This document shows positions 22,741-35,900 of a DNA stretch of 64,000 nt, piece by piece. Position 1 is the stretch's first letter. Each line of letters begins with the position of its first letter. The DNA lies in assembly GCF_043641665.1 (NCBI RefSeq), contig NC_092198.1:10677001-10741000 (forward strand), read 5' to 3'. Made by a program: the position numbers and the translations under genes. The notes under the pieces were generated by a model, which worked only from the letters and a program-made list of their open reading frames with translations, made no database searches and was not told the origin of the DNA. The stretch comes from Enoplosus armatus. Its lineage: Eukaryota > Chordata > Actinopteri > Centrarchiformes > Enoplosidae.

Positions 22741-25700
22741 TGCCACAGTATGCTGCCAGAGCCAAATTGGGGGGAGGGGGATGTACTGGGGAAGAGGAAA
22801 GAAGGGCAGTGGGTTAAGGATGTGCTGATGCTGTGACTCTCCTCACCAGCCAATCACCTCCCCTCTGGCTCTGACCCCCTTCCTTGCAACAGAGCGTCTG
22901 CACAAACACACGCATATGCACACGTACACACCGCAGGCGTACAGTGTGTCTGTCACCTCAGACTCAGCCAATCAGAGATGAAGCAGGCGGTGTGAGCGTG
23001 CAGCCACACGTGCGTGCGCACACGCGAAACCTGTCAGACTCCACTGTGAGGGATGTGTTTTATATAAATATGAAGAAGGAGATGTACGTGTGTGAGCGTT
23101 GGCGCGTGAGCGTAAGCCATGTGGTTATTCATTTATGCAATATGCTGCATCTCTGGCTATTACTAAGATCGACTGCGGTGTGTGCGCATGTGCAGAGGGG
23201 AGACACCTGCACAAATCACAGCAGGACTCTGAATGTCAACATCAAAGCGTTATTGTCTGTCTCAGTAGCTGACAGAGTATTGCAATGCAAATATTTCTTG
23301 CCCATACTGAAGGCAAATAGACTGTCTGCATGTGTGCAAAGCCATCACATTTCCTGTGGCTCCGAACTGCTTCCATCTACTAAAACATCACCAAAAGCTG
23401 ATCTTTTTGGAGCCATCTATAACCCTAAGCTGCTGTGTTTACGTCAGTCATGTTGTTTGCTTGCTTCCCCCTCTCTTTTCAGTCCTGCTGTGGTTCTAGC
23501 TCAAGTTGAAAAGAGCTGCATAGCCTGTCTGAGAGCCGACTGGTTTACATTTCAAAGCCGGACGAGCTCTGGGCTGCGTGTCAGTCTGTCGTCAGGTGCG
23601 CTTGATCTACAAGTCGTATGATGCTTCCCCCTGCACGGATCGACTGATCTATTTGATGTTTCGATGAGGTGCACCGGCCCAGCGTTGATCTCAGAGAGTC
23701 ACCTCTCGGTCATGCAACATTTGCCTTTCTCTTCCAACGGATGTCGGCTTGTGATTTGTTTAATGCAAATGCTCAATAGTCAAAAACACTCACAATGGAT
23801 GCAGACAGATCTTTGTTCAATCTTTTTTCCCCACTATTGTAGCTTTACTGTTGGAAAGAGGCTTCACTCTCTCGTCCTTGACGTCAGTTTAATGATGGCG
23901 ACTCTGCAGCCCAGATTTCAGTGTAGATATTCCCAGCAGCATGACACCTCCTCATATTATGTCTTTCACACAGCAAATGGGATAATATCACAAGATAATC
24001 CCCTGGCTCTCTGGCGTTGTTGCCAGTCTGATATCACGCTGGCTGCTGGAATAAGCTCAGTGTTGACTGGCGGTAGAAGGACATGGAGGCTGGCAGGATT
24101 TCAGAGGACGGAAAGTAACGAAAGCAGTACGTCATTATTTTTGACACGTTGTCACTTTGGAGCATTGTTAGGGCTTACTTTCATCTGAGGATCTGCCTGT
24201 TCGTCCATGAATAGATAGATGACGGCAGTGTTTGAGCAGGTGGACTTAACTGCTGTACTGATGATGTTTGGTCACACGACTGTAAACAGGAAGTTACACT
24301 CCCATCATGGCTGTTAACACCTCCATGTTCAGACTTATTTTTGTGTGTGTGTGTGTGTGTGATAGAGAGAGAGGGAGACTGCTGATTTGGCTGTGGTGCT
24401 CTGGCTTATAGGTCAGCCTCTGTATCAGTTTCATAAGAAAACCTGACACTGGAGAACATCACAGAGTGTGTTTGTGTCGGGCTGGTGGTTGTGTGCTGAT
24501 GCAATGAAAGTAATGGAGTGCAGAAAGGGTTAACTTTTCAATAACAGGTAGGTGAGGATTTCTGTTTCTAATTTCTCCTGTCCAAAATATGTCTCAGGAC
24601 TCAGGACAAGCGAAGACCTCAAGTATTTTCACACAAAAGTTCACAATACTGTTACAAAAACTGCTTTACTTAGTTTACATTGTGAAAGGGGAAAAATGTG
24701 CAAAAAGGAAAAACTTGCTGAAAAGAGATCATTATCAGTTCTCAATAAACAAAATCAGTTCTTGTAACAAAAATCTGTGTGTGCACATATTATTTCTTGC
24801 TGAGAGGTAGATGAGAAGATTGATAACACTCTCATGTCTGTGCGGTAAATATGAAGCTATCTAGCAGCTGGTAAGCTAAGTTTAGCATAAGGATTAGCAA
24901 CAGGGGGAAACAGCTAGCCTGGCTCTGTCTAAAGGTAACAAAGTCCGCCCACCAGCACCTCTAAAGCTCCCTTTATTAACAATTAACACAGTATATCTTG
25001 TTTGTTTAATTCGTACAAAAACACAAAGTGCAAAAATTAAATTACAGAGCCAGGCTAGCTATTTCCCTCTGTTTCAAGTCTTTATGCTAAGCTAAGCTAA
25101 CATCTTCTAGATGTAGTTCCATATTTAGCATAGAGACATTTTCATCTAACTTTGCATGAAAGCGAAGAAGCGCGTTTCCCAAAATGACAAAGGGTTTCTT
25201 TAACCTTGAAACAAACAACAGATTTACTTACTGTCTTTCATTAAAATGCTTTGGTCCAACATTGGTTTTAATTTGCCTTGAGCCTCTTTCTCTCTCTCTG
25301 GCCATTTGGATAACAGAAGGTGAGTTCTGTCAGAGATGGATTCCCCTCTGCTCTCCTGGGATATGTTGACTCTGTTTATAGGACAGAGAGGAGCGAACAG
25401 AGGGGGTGGGTGACATAAAGAGCGAGAGAGAAGGACGAGAACCCAAGTGCTTAATACAGTGGAGGCCTGGATTACACCATCTTATTCTCTCCTTGTCATT
25501 TCCTGCTATGTTGTTGGCTGACAAAGTCATTGCTCACAACTGCATTGCCCTATAAATAATGTGTTGCAGTGTTTTCTCCTTCCAACACTTCCCTTTACAG
25601 TCATTACTTCACCTCACTGGTTATGTTTTGGTCCACCAATTATACTTCAGAGTGATAATCATCATAAATAAATAAAAACCCAGTTTTGCTGCTATGCATC

Positions 25701-26748
25701 ACCGATGTAAAATAACAGTGAATCAACCCATATCTAGATTAGGGCAGTTTATTTTCATTATTCATCAATTTGGTGATTATTTTCTTGATTAATTTTGGCT
25801 TGGTCTAAAAAATGTAAGTTGCCTATATAAATTAGATAAAGTTTAAGGGGATAATAATAATAGCTTACATTTATATAGCGCCTTTCAGGGAACCCAAGGA
25901 CGCTTTACATTAGAAAACAGACAAAAAACACATATGAGCCAAATAACACATGGAAAAATGGATGATGGTAGCAGTGATTGTCGGGGTTAGCAGAGTTAAT
26001 GTCATCAAGTTGCCCATATTGTCCAACCAACAGTCCAAAATAATTCAAAGATGTTCGGTTTATTATCACAAAAGACAAAAGAAAAGCAGAAAATCCTCAC
26101 ATTTGAGAAGCTGGAACCAAATAATGAATTTTCAACAAATACGAAAAACCATTAACCCTCACACTCATCCAGTAGCCCACTCTGAGAGACTGGGCCAGAC
26201 TGTATTAATGCTGAGGTCAAGTCTAGGTAATTAAAAGGCAGAATGTGTCAGCACGGTGGTGAGTCCGTCCGTCGAGAGCACATCAACACAATCGATGAAG
26301 GCTGTTGAGAAAAAGGGCCTTTACTCGGTGTGTGTGAGAGAGAGAATAACAGAGCGACAGAGATTGACAGAGTGGTATATCTGTTGCAGGCTTGCAGACT
26401 CTGCACTTCTATGTGTGTGTGTTGTTGTCGGGGTGCATGCTGCAGAAGAAGGGGAGAGAGACACTGTAATGCCCTACTTTTTCATGGCTCAGCGTCAATA
26501 GAGCCCCACTCAATGAAGCTTATTCATGTGAACAAGCACAGACACTGCCGACATACAGCGCTCTCTGCCTTCGGGCCGTGTGTGTGTTTATGTCTGTGTG
26601 TGTGTGTGAGTTTGTATGGATGTGTGTAATAGGCCCGACATGCTTTTTTGGGTTGATGATATTCTGCTGCTGTTTGGCAGATTTGGGGTGGCGAGCGGCC
26701 ATGGGTACTTTTCCATGAATGGATGAGCATGAGCCCTTGTACTCAATT

Positions 26749-26794
<46 letters not shown>

Positions 26795-26947
26795 CAGGTC
26801 AGTGTACATATTCGGACCAAATGGAGCAAGGGGAACTAGGAGATGGAGCATCTTCCCGTGGATAATACTAACTCTTCTGTCTGCTGCTCTCTTTCTCTCT
26901 GGATAATCTTCACAATATGGGGGTTGATATGAGGGCTGTCTCAAGGC

Positions 26948-26996
<49 letters not shown>

Positions 26997-29900
26997 GCGC
27001 CATGGACAAAGGAATCTGGTTTCTGTTACTGACCTCTCTTTCCCCTGGCATCAACACTGACTTCTAGGTGGGAATAAATGAAGATCTTCATCTCTCTCTG
27101 TCTGTATCACTATCCCCTCCTCCCCCCTCCCCTTGCTTTTCCTGTGACCTTGTCAATAACATTTGCCTTTGCTCGCCCTTCATGGTTTCCTTGCTGGGAA
27201 GGAGAATCACGTATCATGTGAACCTCATAGGGGGTAGCAGAGGAGGAGTAAACAGTGCAATTCAAGCCAAGTCATTAGCGACGCTCAATAGGTTTATGCA
27301 AGGGATAAACACACACGTACTGACACACAAAGACAGAGGCATTGTCTTATCATTAAGGTTACTGGATTTACTGTCCGTACACACACTGTAGACATACAGG
27401 TTTAAGCAGACAATATTTTATGATCTAGATTACTGATATTCTGCAGGTACATAAGAGGTGTCTTCATTACTTTCCTCTTTTCAGCCCATTTAAATTGCAT
27501 CCATCACTTCTGACAGTTGATGGATGTGATTCAATTCAGAAATCAATTGAAAACATCTCACTCTGACTGATGACAGGAAGTGGGCTAAGCTCAATTACCT
27601 CATTATTTTTAGGTCTTGGTCCATTTCACACCAATTTGTACAAAAGAAGACAGGAGCGCGGGGGAAAGAGCAGTGAGAGAAGTGTGGGAATTTAACAGAA
27701 AAAGAGGAAGAAAAATACATGTGCGCGTTATAAACTTGGCCACCATTCATTCACTTATTACAGCCAGGCTGACAGATCCACGTATTGGGAGATTTAGCCA
27801 GTCAATTGGATGGTTTGTTTCAACGAGTGACCCTGATGTGTTTATAGATCAGGCGGGGTAAGGTCATTGTTGTGTCTGTTATCTGTGCTTGTGAAGCCAG
27901 ACATTTATCTCTCTGCTGTTTCAATTACACAGACAAAAATAGGTACTCGCTTAGCGTCCGAGCACGCGTTGACACATTTCATGTGGCACCTGCAGACGCA
28001 TGGATCTGCTGCTAAACAAATCAGAGGTGTTGACAAGACTGCCTTTTAGCGGGCAGATAGCCACCAGCTGTTGAAACAGTTATAAACACACCCGCAGCGG
28101 AAAGGTGTCAAATGTCTTATCTCTAAAGCAAAAATGCGCGCAAAGGTCACAATGTGTTTGTTCCCCTTTCTGTCATCTCTCTACAAGCTTCATCCTGCTG
28201 TCATTCTCTACACTCTTCCTCCTCTCTCTCGTCTCAACTTCTTGACCCACAGGGACACCCACCTACATGTATTTCTATCCTCCCCCGCCTCCTACTCTCT
28301 GTGATTTTCCCTTGAGCATCTTGCTCCGCTGCCATCCCGGTGGCTTTCACATACAGGCAGATTAGCCATTTTCTGTCTGCAGCTGACACTGTTAATCACA
28401 TGCGCCTTCCAAATGTACAAGAAAAGTTGAATTGCTACATCGATAACACAGCGCTGACATATGTCATTACCCCAAAAATGTAATAAAATCCAAACATGTG
28501 CCTGATAAGTAATCAACCAGGAAGGAAAGAATGTATCAGAAAAAAAACAAAGATGAAGGCTGATGTTGGCCTACGTCTTTCCCTTATCTCCCTGTCCTTT
28601 GTGGTTTCCCACTCTATTAACCCTGTATGCTGTGTTCATGGGCTTAGCTGTGATACTATAATGCTGCCATGGGGGTTTTGGATGTTCCTACCAAACCCGG
28701 GGAGGCATATCAGTAATAAAGATGGATAGGGTGAAAAATAATAACATCTGGAAAGATCACAGTGTCTGCAGGTTATTAACTTGAATTATAGGGCTTGCAA
28801 ATATAGCCCCTCGAGTCATAAGTCATAGTAGTGCAAGAAAAAATACATTAAAATGGCAAGGGCAACTGACAATCATAGTGGAGTGACATGCATTCCATTT
28901 TAATAATTTAAATTGTTTTCAACGTGGACCACTAGTTTCAATTTATATTTGTTCGGTAAATTACTCTTCAGACTTCAGCTGCAAAGCAATTAAAGACTGA
29001 TAGAATAAAGGGAGAACCAGATGCAAATTGTGCAACCAGAGTTGCAAAAATGGAAAGTCGATGCTGAGTGTGGAAAGGAAGAGATGTTGACTTTTCACAC
29101 TCACACACTGACTTTCTTGTCTTCCTATGACATCTCCTCCCATCCCAAGATGATCCCAGTTCATCACTGGTTTCATTGTCAGCAGGCCGACACAATTTAT
29201 AAACTGGCCGTGCGCTAACACTGACTCACTCTCTATGGCTGGCACTGCGGAAAAGATGCAAAACACTGACGCCGTTCACAAGTCTCTGTGAGAGGCAGAC
29301 CGAGAGAGAGAGAGAGAGAGAAGAGGAGATGAGGAAACGACGGAAGATTATTGTTTTGACTTTCAAAGTCAGTTGGGTGTGTTGATGTGGGTGTGTAGTT
29401 GTTTGCCTACCTTTGCATGTGCTGAATGACTCTGCACATTCGACAGTGATGGATCAAATCAGTAAGCAGGCACTCTTATCTATTAAATGTGAAAAATAAC
29501 ATATAGTTTAAGTTGCTGCTACATCACTGCTTATAGTCTGTCTTCGCAACAAAGGCTTTTCTAATTGACTCTGAATTTGAATAAATCCATTTGACTGGCT
29601 GATTGCCTGCTTATGACCCTGGTGCTATTGACGTCCAGTTTGGCTTGAGGCTTTGCTTTGCAGAGGTCCGAATGGGCCCCAGCTGTCAATACATTATCCT
29701 CAGGGAGTAAATGTGTGCCTGGTAAATACAGTAAAATGAACCATGCAGCCCCCCAAACCACAAAACCATGAAATGGAGTCACAAGACAGATGCTGACACT
29801 GTCATGGTTGAATCCATAACCATACTTTGTCTGGGCTTTAAATCAGGATTTTAACTAAAGGAGGATGAGATGATTTCAAGCATTTTGACCTCATATAGCA

Positions 29901-32900
29901 ATAACACAGCACGTGTACGTCAGCAGCTGCTGTTAGGGACTGCAGCTGCTGCAAGCCACTTTACCCTACACACAGAGCTTTAAGAAAGAATTGTTCAAGG
30001 TGGATATGAGATGCCAAATAGGAAGCCTCTTGTCACATCTACTGTTTATGTGTATGAAGCTGCTCCTGGGTCTGGGAGAGTGCTGTCACTCTATATCACA
30101 ATGTTAACAGAGTAAACAGAGTTACTGTGGTTCTGATCATGTATGGTACATGAAATCCAACTCTTACTGTAAATCAAGAACTACGCCAGAGGTATCTATG
30201 GTGGGACTGCCGTTAACCCCTTGCAGTCCTAGCCCTAGCTTAAGTCTGAATTTGTGGCTTTCTCCCCAGACCTTTCTTATCCAGATGATATGTGAGCAAC
30301 GGCTTCAAGAATGTTGTTATTTTCTTAATAAAAAAACTGTGACAACGATTTGTGCACTATATCAAACTGTGGTGTTGTACTTGTGAGTTCTTTGATTGAA
30401 GTTGTGAAGGAAAATGACATCAGGCTACAGTCCTATTGTGGAGAACCAACTATCACGATGGGGGGGTGAATGAATAATTAAGACATTTACATCGCAATTA
30501 GCTTCCAAAATTCAGAATGCAGAATCATGGTTATTTTTAACTGGAATTCTCCTTTGAGGATTAATTCCTCATCCCAACCCTCTTTTTCTAGCAGCTCCCC
30601 TCTCTGCTATACAATGTCCTCTAGAGTACCGCTGAATCAGCGTGGGAAAGAGCTTTTGCTGCAGCAGCTAACTTTATCCGGTGAAGTCACATCATCTGTG
30701 CTGTATGGTTTCAGCAAATTGCATCGCTGGAGGGGGAAGAGGGAGGTGCTCGAAGGTGGAGGAGGGAGGAAGGGAGGGGAAAAGAGCTGTAGAAACACTT
30801 CCTTCTGCCATTGCTTCTGTTGTTACTGTTCCAAGTATTTTTTTGTTTTTCTATACTTTCTGAAACATGGAAACCTTCATGGTTTTCTGGCATGCTCTCT
30901 TCCTCTACTTTATAATTTCTCTCAGTTCTCCTGTGCACTGTCGCCTGCCTTTGTCCTCTTGTTCACCTTGATCCTCAGGGCCTCTCAGCTGCCATCCTCA
31001 CCCTCCACTCGTTGGTGTGCAGTAGCTTCTCTCTCTCTCTCTCCCTCATCTCACACGGTCTCACAAGATGAATTCATCCCACCTTGAGCTCCTCCTCGCT
31101 TTGATGTGACACAGCATGGCAGCGTAGAGAGAGGAAGAAAGCTGAGCTGTGAGGTTTTACTGTTGCACAATCCTCCTCTTCCTTCCCCTCTGCCTCATCA
31201 TCACAGTGACCCACTTATCTGTGCACTCCCCATCTCCCTGCATATCATTTGCTGCTCTTATGTATTCTAATTACTGCTCTCATACATACCTCTCTTAATT
31301 TCTTTTCACTTCTCTTTTTTCGCCTCTCATCTCTGCATAGTCCCTAATTTAAGCAACCTTTATTTCATTTGTTCGTTTGACTTATTAAATCTTTCCTTCC
31401 TCTGCTTCTTTTTCTCCTTTGTGCCCTACTCTTTAATGACTTTTCCTTGTTTACATTTTAGCATCTCTTTACTATCAAAATTAACTTTCATTTCTTCCTG
31501 TCCTACCTTCTTTCTTTGCCAATTCTGTCTGTTTTTTCATTTTCTCTCTCTAATCTTTATCCCTTGCACGCAGAGCTGCGATTAAAGAAGCGTGGGTGTT
31601 ATTATCTTATTTACCGGATAACTTCTCTTTGAAACCAGATCAGACTGTGTGTGTGCGTGTGCTCAATATTATCTAAGTTATGTGGGAGATCTGTCAATGT
31701 CAGCCACATTCTGGGTGTATTACAGAGACACTCAGTTTCAATATAGCACTACAGACAGAGACTGAATGTTCCTGTGCTCTTTGCACCACTGGAACATAAC
31801 CACACTGTCTCTGTCTGTCTCTCACTTACACACACGCACATAACACACACACACACACTCACACACAAAATGACAACCTACGTCTCCGTTTTCAACATCT
31901 GCACCTGGCAGCTGCAGTGATTGTCCACACAAAATCTTTTAGCTACAATAGCACCCTACTTGGCAACTGCCTGGGCCGCAGTGATGCTACAGTGCTGAAA
32001 TAGCATAGTTTCTCGCTTCATAATGCGGTCTTCAAACTCCATATTTTCAATCTAGCTTGATTAACAAATAGCCATAGAGAGCAAAAAGTTTCATTCTTGC
32101 GAAGCGAGGTTTCGTGTGACTGAAGGGGGTAGCCGACCGAGCACCTTATTTTGTCTTTCTGCTAGAATAGCATTGAGCCATTTTCTCCTCATTATCAGCT
32201 AGTTCACCAGCCAGCCAGAAATTCTGTTATAATAGAACTGTAATACAGAAAAGGCTTTCTACAAGTCCTTCTAACATTTTTTGCACTGATAACATTCGAA
32301 TCTGAGTTAAAACTGAATGGAGGTGAAGGAAAAAAGGAAACATGGCAATTTGATTAACTTTGCTGTAGAGCTATGCTATTTTTTGTCGTGTTGTGAGCTA
32401 TTTCTTTGATGAGCTTCTTGCAGTATAACTAGAGAGGCTAGCAAGGCTAATGAAAACCAGCCAACAGACGCCTTCAGATGCCGCCGTCGGCCTCGTGGCC
32501 TTTGCTTGCCGTTCATACCGGTGTGTTGAGAGTCTTTCCTCAAACAGACTTTATTTCTGAGGTGAAACAAGGTTCTACTATATTATTTCAAGCACAAGTT
32601 AGCATCTATCTACCCTGCCATTATCTAATCATTAACTGTAGGTTGGACTTCTGTGCATGGCATACTTAAAATAAAACTTTTTTTTAAATATTCAACCTAC
32701 CTATTACCATTCTTTATAACTGGCCTTAGCAGAGGCCCTTTAGCAATTATCTCTTCAGGAAGTCTTAGGTGTACAATACAACTGGTAGTTCTACTTCATG
32801 TAAGTAGGCTATGAATAGGAATAATCATGAATCACTTGGCCAAGTGAAGTGATTCCCTGTCGTAAGTCAGTTTGACTCTTTGTTGGTGGAGAGTGTTTGA

Positions 32901-35900
32901 ATAGAGTCTGAATAGAGTTTGCGGTGAGTCACAGGGTCGGGCCGCTTACATTAGCTTTGATTCACCTCATCACAGGCGAACCAGACTGAAAACGCTGCCG
33001 GCTGCTTAGCTGTCGGTGAAAACAAGTCTGACACACATGCACACACTTTCTCTGAACCCGACAAACACACTGGCTGTGCTGTTTCGCTCTCTGTTTCTCT
33101 CTCAATCTCTCTCTCTTTAGCCTGCTGGCTCTCACACATAGTCAACTCAAAGTTGCCTTCATTACAACAAACACTCCGCTCCTTGTTATCTCTCTCGCAC
33201 ACACTATCCTTTAAGATACACACTAACTCTTTTCCTGTTTCCATCACTGTGTCCTTCTTCTGCATATGCAAACACACAAATTTGGCCACATCTGCAACAC
33301 ATCCGGCTTCTGTTCTTCTCTAATACATGCAGGCACACACAACTTCTTATTCCTGCCCAATTTCGCACTATATACACATTGTAAACACTAATACATACAC
33401 ACAGACACTAATGTTGCCAGTGCCTTATTTTGGAACACAAGAGATCACACCTTTTCACAAACATAATGCAAATGATATGCACAGAGAGATGACAATAACA
33501 ACAAGCAAAATTGATTTTCTATGAATGTTTCTTAATTTTTTCCAAACTGGTTGCCAACACATGCCTACAATTTTTCATTTTTTTCCCTCCTGCAAATAGC
33601 CTCGTCATTTCCATGACGCGTTACATTGTGGTTTAACAGTATAATATTATATATAATATAATCTGCATTTTTAAGTATATGTCCTTTGTTGTTTGTCATG
33701 TGAATGTCCTACATACTCAAAACACAGGCCAAATTTATGTTGTTAGTCTTTTGTACATTTGTATGCTGTCTAGTTTGTGTTTATGTTGTTTCTGCTGCTT
33801 GGGATCATATTAAAGAAACAACAAAGACATCTCCTGTTGTTACACATGGTGTAGCTCTATCTCCATTAAAATATATTTTTAGGATGAGGTTCTGTATGAG
33901 TTGTTTGAATGCCTTTTCAACCTCTTATCGGCACAAAATTAGATCTTATTTTGGCATTGTTTTGAATTCCTGTGAGTGAGTGTGTGTGTCTTGCCTGTCC
34001 ATTTCTGTCTCATGGCATTGTGCGCTGTCATTTTGTCACCCTTCCACTGCTGGCAAGATGGAAAATTATTTTCCCCGAGGGTTGTGGGTGTGACCTCAAC
34101 TATTTTAGGCTCTCAATCACCGGCAGGACAACAACAAGTTCCATGTTTTTCTGCATGGTAAGAGTGTGAGTGTGTACGAGTGTTTCCATTCTTGTCATTG
34201 CATGCAGTATATTTAACACACTAAGGTACTTTCTCACAAGCTCCACAGAGAGACAAAGCCCTGTGGTGAGCGTTTCTCTGCAGAAGATTGATGGTGGCAA
34301 AGATTTTTGTGTGTGTGTGAAGATTTGCATGTCGTTGCCGATGGCCTGCAGTCATGCTTCACACACAGGCCATACTCGCCCTAGTCATCACCAATCACAG
34401 TGACAGAGGGTGACGGACTGCCTGCTGACAAGTGGAATAGCCAGACACACTCACACACACAGCAGTCAGACTGAGTGATAACCACTAACAATAAGATAGA
34501 TAGATTGATAGATTTAGATATCAGTATCACTGTTACTCATTCTAATTAACTTTATTATTATTGATCTCTATTATTAGGTTAAAGCGTCTCTCTGTAGCCT
34601 ATAGAAACCAGCAGACCACAGTATGCAAGCAGGACACCACTTACTGTTGTTTTTTTAATACATCTCATCTCTTGTATTTGGCATTCTTGACCGAGGCCAT
34701 GATCCCTGTGCTCTGCTCACATTTCAGAACTCGCCGGTAGCTGCTGTCAGGTGTAAGAAAGTTGACCTTTCAAGAAGGAGCAGCTGTTTTTTATGATTCA
34801 TTCTCAAAATTCTAGTTTGGATCCTTAATGGGTTTCATCTGTCCTAAGGGCATGAAACTTGTTCAACCTCATCTGTCAACCTTTTGGGAACTAATTAAAG
34901 AATAGTGATGCTTGACAGTTTTGAGTTTTTCCAATAAGACACCGAAATGGTGGGGGATTTTCTCAACCTATGCTGCTTTACAAGAGAGCAGTAGCTAGCC
35001 TAGCCTAATGCAGTCACTGCAGCTAGACTTTCACCTCTTTTTGTTCTTAATTAAAAATAGCACATTTCTGTGGCATAATTACAACATTGTATATGGCACA
35101 ACAGAGGTACAAAAAGTCAAAGATTATGGTCTTAAGTACTTACATAGTTACTGTCACAAAAACGAATAATATGAGATATTTTTAATGGCAACAGCATTAT
35201 GTTCATCATTTTTTCCCCCCTTTGTGCCTCCCTTTCGCTCTCCATCCGTTTATCTCTCTCCTCCTCAGTTTGAAATAACTCGTCTCTCCTCTGATGTTTT
35301 TGCATTTGCATATAACCTCAGTCCTCTGGTTCCACAGTGTACACACTTCAATACTAATAGATGGCAGGCTTTGATATGTTCTGCCACATTCCCTCGCTTC
35401 TCCGTCTTTCTTTTCTGTTTCCTTTATGGGGGGGGGGGGGGTTCAGAGCGAGACCCTCTCGCTAAGACACGGAGAGAGATTTCAGAGAAAGAGGTCGAAG
35501 GGGCCGCTTGTCTGTAGAGAGACTGAAATACTTAAAATGCTGGTTGTGTAAATGCCTCTTAACGGCTCAGGAATAAGGATGAAGGTGGGGTGGCCTTGTG
35601 TGCAAGAGTGTGTATGAGTGTCAAGTATGTGTGAACAAATGCAAATGAGATTTGTGCAAGCCAGGTATGAGTGTCACTGATGTCAAGTGGAATGTTTGAC
35701 TGTGTAAACTACAGACATGCGGTTAGGTCTCTGTGTTTATTGCTTACCTGAATGTACATTACTGTTGTTATCCTTACGGTTAATGATTTAAAAACTTCTG
35801 TTGCACTACGTAAAGTAATGATTGTAGCATCCTGGGTAACGGGAACCAGGAATCATGCTCCTATGTCATGTTACACAGTAGTTATTATCATTTGGGACAG

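Noticed and set aside
22884..23621. A 245-codon open frame in PPP1R14C intron 1
   Set aside because: It is rich in Cys/His/Arg/Thr from CA/GT-type sequence, has no domain or splice partner, and lies on the coding strand inside a well-defined intron.
23877..23890. A second CRE-like site (ttgacgtcag) in PPP1R14C intron 1
   Set aside because: It is an imperfect octamer far from any supported promoter; a chance occurrence is likely.
30527..31087. A 186-codon open frame in PPP1R14C intron 1
   Set aside because: Its serine/leucine-rich composition comes from a pyrimidine-rich stretch. No homology or exon signals were recognised.
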